Assembly (NCBI GenBank): GCA_005880985.1
Contig: VBIQ01000004.1
Span: 186,001 to 250,000, forward strand
DNA length: 64,000 nucleotides
From: Chloroflexota bacterium
GTDB taxonomy: Bacteria > Chloroflexota > Dormibacteria > Aeolococcales > Aeolococcaceae
Reading direction: 5' to 3'
Under the pieces are notes generated by a model that did no database searches, was not told where the DNA came from, and was given only the letters and a program-made list of their open reading frames with translations. This document shows, piece by piece, positions 59,998 to 64,000 of this stretch. The translations under genes and the position numbers were made by a program. Within the stretch, counting starts at the first letter, position 1. The number at the start of each line of letters is the position of its first letter.

Positions 59998-60026
59998 ATA
60001 AAGATCCCTTTATCAAAGAATCCTTT
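59998..60026. promoter_or_regulatory. Tandem palindromic operator for the ArsR-like regulator
   Basis: ATAAAG-ATCC-CTTTAT (59998-60013) is a perfect 6-4-6 inverted repeat, directly followed by AAAG-AATC-CTTT (60015-60026). The half-site CCTTTAT occurs twice. The patch is strikingly A/T-rich for this genome and covers the expected transcription start, so autoregulation of the operon by its first gene is likely. Confidence 0.6.
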
Positions 60027-60410
60027 ATGGAATCGCGCCTCCCTCATCCCGTTCGCGCCCGCTCCCCGAGGAGCGCCCTGGTTCCCGCCGCCCTCATGGA
60101 GCTCAGCACCCACTTCGAGGGCCTGGCGAACCCGACCCGGATCAAGATCGTCGAGCGGCTGGCCGCCGCCGCCGAGGTCCGCGTGTCGGAGCTCGCCGAC
60201 CTCTGCAAGGTGAGCCAGCCGCGGATGAGCTGGCACCTGCGTATCCTGCGGCGCTCGCAGGTGATTCGAACCCGGCGCGAGGGCCGGGAGGTCTTCTGCA
60301 GGCTGGACCGCGACGCCATCGCCGCCCACCTGCGCAGTTTCGCCCGCCTGCTCACCCCGGGCGGCGAGATCTTCGACATGCAACCGGTCAGCAGCGAGGT
60401 GGCACAGTGA
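60027..60410 (+). CDS. ArsR-family transcriptional regulator heading the inositol operon
   Basis: A protein of 127 residues. A winged-helix ArsR domain spans most of it ([60 protein letters not shown]). It has no ELCVCDL-type metal site; ELADLCK has a single Cys, so a non-metal signal is likely. ATG 60027 is chosen because the predicted transcription start and operator lie just upstream; ATG 59994 would add 11 residues. The stop overlaps the ino1 GTG by 4 bp, so it probably controls ino1 and the genes beyond. Confidence 0.82.
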   Translation: MESRLPHPVRARSPRSALVPAALMELSTHFEGLANPTRIKIVERLAAAAEVRVSELADLCKVSQPRMSWHLRILRRSQVIRTRREGREVFCRLDRDAIAAHLRSFARLLTPGGEIFDMQPVSSEVAQ

Positions 60411-61543
60411 GCGACAAGGTGAGGGTGGCGATCGTCGGCGTAGGCAACTGCGCGTCGTCGTTGCTCCAAGGGGTGGAGTACTACAAGAACGCGGATCCGG
60501 CCGACTTCGTCCCCGGCCTGATGCACGTGGACCTCGCCGGCTACCACGTGCGTGACATCGAGTTCTCCGCGGCCTTTGACATCGACAAGGACAAGGTCGG
60601 GCTCGACCTCGGCGAGGCGATCTTCGCCGGCCCCAACAACACGGTGAAGTTCGCCGACGTCCCTCGCACGGGAGTCTCCGTCGCTCGCGGCATGACCCAC
60701 GACGGGCTCGGCAAGTACCTCTCCGAGATCATCACCAAGGCGCCCGGTTCGACCGCGGACATCGTCGGCATCCTCAAGGACTCCGGCACCGACGTCGTCG
60801 TCAACTACCTGCCGGTGGGCAGCGAGGAGGCGACCAAGTGGTACACAGAGCAGATCCTCAGCGCCGGCTGTGCCATGGTCAACTGCATGCCGGTCTTCAT
60901 CGCCCGCGAGGAGTACTGGCGCAAGCGGTTCGAACAGCGCGGCCTTCCCATCATCGGTGACGACATCAAGTCGCAGGTCGGCGCCACCATCATCCACCGC
61001 GTGCTCACTCGGCTGTTCCGCGAGCGCGGCGTCAAGCTGGAGAGCACCTACCAGCTCAACTTCGGGGGCAACACCGACTTCCTCAATATGCTCGAGCGCG
61101 AACGCCTGCTCAGCAAGAAGATCAGCAAGACCAACTCGGTCATTTCCCAGCTCGACTACGAGATCGACAAGAACAGCGTGCACATCGGCCCATCCGACTA
61201 TGTCCCATGGCTCAACGACCGCAAGTGGGCCTACATCCGCCTGGAGGGCCGCTCCTTCGGCGATGTTCCGCTCAACGTCGAGCTCAAGCTGGAGGTGCAC
61301 GATTCCCCCAACTCCGCCGGCATCGTGATCGACGCCGTGCGCTGCTGCAAGCTGGCGATCGACCGCGGCATCGGCGGCGCTCTGGACGGGCCGTCGTCGT
61401 ACTTCATGAAGTCGCCGCCCACCCAGGTTTCCGACGCGGCAGCGCGCATCGCGACAGAGGAATTCATTGCGGCAAGTGCCAGCAACGGCCACGTCACGGG
61501 TAGGGCCGCGACCCCTCAGGCCGCCGAGCCGGCATCGCGCTGA
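60407..61543 (+). CDS. ino1: Inositol-3-phosphate synthase
   Basis: A 378-residue NAD+-dependent enzyme that would convert glucose-6-phosphate to 1L-myo-inositol-3-phosphate, the first step towards phosphatidylinositol and mycothiol. It matches the short actinobacterial form: NAD-binding [20 protein letters not shown], catalytic-region [13 protein letters not shown] and [21 protein letters not shown] start, overlapping the ArsR gene. The downstream genes (acyltransferase, mannosyltransferase, CDP-alcohol phosphatidyltransferase) use inositol lipid, so this is a dedicated operon. Confidence 0.95.
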   Translation: MSDKVRVAIVGVGNCASSLLQGVEYYKNADPADFVPGLMHVDLAGYHVRDIEFSAAFDIDKDKVGLDLGEAIFAGPNNTVKFADVPRTGVSVARGMTHDGLGKYLSEIITKAPGSTADIVGILKDSGTDVVVNYLPVGSEEATKWYTEQILSAGCAMVNCMPVFIAREEYWRKRFEQRGLPIIGDDIKSQVGATIIHRVLTRLFRERGVKLESTYQLNFGGNTDFLNMLERERLLSKKISKTNSVISQLDYEIDKNSVHIGPSDYVPWLNDRKWAYIRLEGRSFGDVPLNVELKLEVHDSPNSAGIVIDAVRCCKLAIDRGIGGALDGPSSYFMKSPPTQVSDAAARIATEEFIAASASNGHVTGRAATPQAAEPASR

Positions 61544-61565
61544 CGGGCCGCGGCGGAAGCGGACG

Positions 61566-62603
61566 GTGATCGAGGGCCGGCGCCTTCCCACCCCGCCGCC
61601 CCCGCCGCCGGCGACCGCGGACGTGGAGGGGCCCGCGACCGCCGGCGGGGCGGCCATCTCCCGGCCGGCGCGGGCGCGGTACCGGCGGGGAATGCTGCCG
61701 TACTACGGCTACCGGGTGGCCGAGACCCTCGTCCGGGTGACCCCACCGCGGGTCGTGCGTGCTCTCGGCGCCGCCACCGCCGACACGCTGTTGACCCTGC
61801 GGCCGCGCAGTTTCGACGGCCTTCGCTCCAACCTCCAGCATGTTCTCCCCGACGCCGATCGTCGCCAGCTGCGCCGGGTGATGCGGGCCAACATTCGCAA
61901 CCTCATCCGCAGCTGGATCGAGGTGATGGAGATGCCCTACCGCGCCGACAGCCTCAGCCGGAGCGTGCAGCCGGTGAACATCGAGTACATGCTGCAGCCG
62001 CTGGAGCGGGGTCGCGGCGTGGTGGTGGTCTCGCTGCACCTGGGCTCCTGGGAGGTGGGGCTCGCCGGCTACAACCACCGCCTCGGCCGCATGGCGTTGC
62101 TCGCCGAGGTGCTGCAACCTGCGCAGCTCTTCGAGCGGGTGGTGGCCGCGCGCGCGCGCATGGGTGTGCAGGTGATCCCCATCGACATCGGGGCGATGCG
62201 CGGTGGCGACGAGGCCACGGCGCGGCGACTGGGAGCGGCAGCCCTGCGCGACGTCTGGCGTGTGCTCCGCAACAATGGCCTGGTGGCGATGGCCATTGAC
62301 CGCGACATGCTGGGGACGGGCGAGCCCATCGAGTTCTTCGGTGAGCCCGCCCGCATCCCGACCGGGGTGGTCGAGATCGCCATCCGCAGCGGGGCCGCCC
62401 TGGTGCCGATCGTGCTCCTCCGGGTGGGCAGCCAGGTTGTCGGCCGGTGCTATCCCGAGGTCACCTACGACCCCGACGCCGACCGCGACACCGAGGTGCG
62501 GCGGGTGACCCGCGCCTGCCTCGAGGTGCTCGAGGGGGTGATCCGCGAGTACCCGGAGCAGTGGCACGTCCTCGATCCCGTGTGGCCGTCGCTGGCGCCA
62601 TGA
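61566..62603 (+). CDS. LpxL/HtrB-type acyltransferase, PatA-like (phosphatidylinositol mannoside acyltransferase)
   Basis: A protein of 345 residues from GTG 61566; ATG 61692 would give 303 residues starting at MLPYYGYRVAETLVRV, the usual PatA-like beginning. The Pro-rich first 40 residues may be untranslated. The HX4E motif is in SLHLGSWEVGLAG, and IDRDMLGTGEPIEFFGEPAR is the second conserved block of the lipid A/PIM acyltransferase family. A lipid A role is unlikely here. Its place between ino1 and a PimA-like mannosyltransferase points to acylation of PI mannosides. Confidence 0.85.
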   Translation: MIEGRRLPTPPPPPPATADVEGPATAGGAAISRPARARYRRGMLPYYGYRVAETLVRVTPPRVVRALGAATADTLLTLRPRSFDGLRSNLQHVLPDADRRQLRRVMRANIRNLIRSWIEVMEMPYRADSLSRSVQPVNIEYMLQPLERGRGVVVVSLHLGSWEVGLAGYNHRLGRMALLAEVLQPAQLFERVVAARARMGVQVIPIDIGAMRGGDEATARRLGAAALRDVWRVLRNNGLVAMAIDRDMLGTGEPIEFFGEPARIPTGVVEIAIRSGAALVPIVLLRVGSQVVGRCYPEVTYDPDADRDTEVRRVTRACLEVLEGVIREYPEQWHVLDPVWPSLAP

Positions 62604-63772
62604 AGATCTGTCTGGTCTCGCCGTACGACTACACCCATCCGGGTGGCGTCAGCGAGCATGTGCGGCACCTGGCCGAGCAGCTGAGAGAGCGTGACCATCA
62701 GGTGCTGGTGCTCGCGCCGAGCAGCGAGATGGACGACCAGGACTACCTGCCCGGCTACGTCCGCATCGGCCGCAGTGTCCCCGTTCCCGGCAACGGCTCG
62801 GTGGCTCGCATCGGACTCTCCTTCCATCTGGTGCGTCGCGTGCGGGCGCTGCTCGACGAGGAGGCCTTCGACGTCGTCCACTACCAGGAACCGCTGATGC
62901 CGTCACTACCGATCACCGTGCTCCGGTTCCAGAAGGACGGCGCCAACGTCGGGACCTTCCACGCTTTTGCCCGGCGCAATCTCGGCTACTACTACGGGCG
63001 GCCGTTCCTCAAGCGATACTTCAAGCGGCTGCACTGCTGCATCGCGGTCAGCCGCCCCGCCCGCGACTTCGTCAACCGCTATTTCTCGGGCGACTACCGT
63101 ATCGTCCCCAATGGCATCGACACCTCGCGGTTCTATCCGGGCACCACGCCGCTGCCCGAGCTGCGCACCGCGGGGCAGCGCACCATCCTCTTCGTCGGCA
63201 GGCTGGAACAGCGCAAGGGCTTGCCCACCCTGCTTGACGCCTATGCCCAGCTGCGGCGGCGGCGCTCTGACGTGCGCCTGGTGGTGGTCGGCGAGGGCGC
63301 CATGCGCTGGGGCTATGAGCGCTACATCGAGAGCGAGGGCATCCCCGATGTGCACTTCACCGGTCACGTCGATGCCCGGCTGCTCCCCCGCTGCTATGGG
63401 TCCGCCGATCTCTTCTGCGCCCCGGCGATCGGCAAGGAGAGCTTCGGCATCGTTCTGCTCGAGGCGATGGCCAGCGGCGTGCCGGTGCTGGCCTCGAGGA
63501 TTCCCGGGTTCGCCCAGGTGGTGACCCCCGACCGTGACGGCCTGCTTCTTCCGCCCGGTCAGCCGGAGCCCTGGGGCGAGGCGCTGGAGGTCCTGCTCGA
63601 CGACGACGGGCGGCGCCGTGCCCTGGCCGAGGCGGGCCGGCGCACCGCACTGACCTATGACTGGAGTCGCATCACCGAGACGGTGCTCGACGTCTACGCC
63701 GAAGCGCGGATGCGGGCGCGCATGCACATGGTGGCTGCTGGTGTTCACGACCAGGTTCCAGGACTGGGTTAG
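62600..63772 (+). CDS. GT4-family glycosyltransferase, PimA-like phosphatidylinositol mannosyltransferase
   Basis: A 390-residue GT-B enzyme. The N-terminal domain starts ICLVSPYDYTHPGGVSEHVR with the acceptor/GDP glycine loop. The C-terminal domain carries VPNGIDTSRF and the donor-binding E-x7-E in GKESFGIVLLEAMASG. GDP-mannose transfer to phosphatidylinositol at the cytoplasmic face is expected. The start overlaps the acyltransferase stop by 4 bp. In mycobacteria pgsA1, patA and pimA are also contiguous, which supports the call. PimB/PimC or another GT4 remains possible. Confidence 0.86.
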   Translation: MKICLVSPYDYTHPGGVSEHVRHLAEQLRERDHQVLVLAPSSEMDDQDYLPGYVRIGRSVPVPGNGSVARIGLSFHLVRRVRALLDEEAFDVVHYQEPLMPSLPITVLRFQKDGANVGTFHAFARRNLGYYYGRPFLKRYFKRLHCCIAVSRPARDFVNRYFSGDYRIVPNGIDTSRFYPGTTPLPELRTAGQRTILFVGRLEQRKGLPTLLDAYAQLRRRRSDVRLVVVGEGAMRWGYERYIESEGIPDVHFTGHVDARLLPRCYGSADLFCAPAIGKESFGIVLLEAMASGVPVLASRIPGFAQVVTPDRDGLLLPPGQPEPWGEALEVLLDDDGRRRALAEAGRRTALTYDWSRITETVLDVYAEARMRARMHMVAAGVHDQVPGLG

Positions 63773-64000
63773 AGCCAGGGCCCGGCAGCTGGTCCCGCTG
63801 CTGCGCCTGCTGCGCGTGACCCCGAACATGCTGACCCTCGTGGGCCTGGTCATCAGTGCCGGCGCCGGCCTGCTGGTGGCGGTTGGGCAGCTCGTGCCCG
63901 GCGGCGTGGTGCTGCTGCTGGCGGGCGCCTTCGACATCCTCGACGGCGCCGTGGCCCGGGTCACCGGCAAGGTGTATCGCTACGGCGCCTTCCTCGACTC
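63741..64000 (+). CDS. CDP-alcohol phosphatidyltransferase, PgsA1-like (partial, runs off the window)
   Basis: The first ~86 residues are present from GTG 63741, overlapping the glycosyltransferase by 32 bp: FQDWVRARARQLVPLLRLLR, then PNMLTLVGLVISAGAGLLVA, a transmembrane helix, and the start of the catalytic signature in AFDILDGAVARVTGKVYRYG followed by AFLD. By context it should be the phosphatidylinositol (phosphate) synthase supplying PI to the mannosyltransferase. PgsA-type phosphatidylglycerophosphate synthase is the alternative. It is missing from the ORF track. Confidence 0.8.
   Translation, partial: MFTTRFQDWVRARARQLVPLLRLLRVTPNMLTLVGLVISAGAGLLVAVGQLVPGGVVLLLAGAFDILDGAVARVTGKVYRYGAFLD

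Overview
The window is about 70% G+C and densely packed. Gene starts are often GTG, many neighbours overlap by 4 bp (ATGA/GTGA), and several starts look leaderless, with a TAnnnT-like hexamer 6-9 nt upstream and no Shine-Dalgarno. The gene content is actinobacterial in style: a 2-oxoglutarate dehydrogenase E2-E1 fusion, a MoxR/DUF58/DUF4129/DUF4350 plus RDD/SpoIIM cluster, an F420-type PPOX protein, a TIGR03252-like HhH-GPD protein, and an inositol/phosphatidylinositol-mannoside locus. I infer an actinomycetote or a related high-GC soil lineage such as Dormibacterota. Taxonomy cannot be settled from sequence reading alone.

Layout. 1-3.5 kb: the end of a pstA-like gene, a frameshifted and truncated pstB remnant, then B12-dependent ribonucleotide reductase (nrdJ, minus strand) with two NrdR-like boxes upstream. 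3.5-10.1 kb: a small membrane protein, a small Cys-rich protein, then the 2-oxoglutarate dehydrogenase complex in two overlapping genes (kgd, lpdA). 10.1-14.3 kb: a membrane protein, a stand-alone AsnC-type domain, a CDP-alcohol phosphatidyltransferase, and threonine-to-glycine catabolism (tdh-kbl). 14.4-24.2 kb: an ECF sigma factor with a small membrane partner, then the DUF4129-DUF4350-MoxR-DUF58 operon facing RDD, ispH, SpoIIM and RDD genes. 24.3-29.8 kb (minus): an acyl-CoA carboxylase operon (amidase, biotin carboxylase, enoyl-CoA hydratase, carboxyltransferase, BCCP). 29.9-37.4 kb: PPOX protein, seven-repeat BNR lipoprotein, DUF2182/DUF1326 pair, SDR, ABC exporter, a hairpin-rich spacer and gltX. 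37.6-42.8 kb: an LPQTG surface protein, its sortase and an IPT/TIG protein. 42.87 kb: tRNA-Glu(TTC).

43-50 kb: VOC and methyltransferase pair, a pair of overlapping acyl-CoA dehydrogenases (only one keeps the FAD-site and catalytic-Glu motifs), a methyltransferase, and an SDR-QueA-SufR-like operon. 50-56.7 kb: an orphan PAS-PAS histidine kinase, a diiron ferritin-like protein with its MerR-like regulator and a divergent promoter pair, a metallo-beta-lactamase-fold/HhH-GPD pair, and a K+ channel with RCK domain apparently starting at CTG. 56.7-64 kb: a Zn alcohol dehydrogenase, a PlsC acyltransferase, two small membrane proteins, and an ArsR-ino1-PatA-like-PimA-like-CDP-alcohol phosphatidyltransferase operon that runs off the right edge.

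No CRISPR array, insertion sequence, prophage or rRNA was seen. The most interesting items are the ArsR-headed inositol/PIM operon with palindromic operators, the LPXTG-sortase-IPT operon, the MerR/diiron divergon, the asymmetric acyl-CoA dehydrogenase pair, the disulfide-per-blade propeller, and the hairpin cluster upstream of the ABC exporter.
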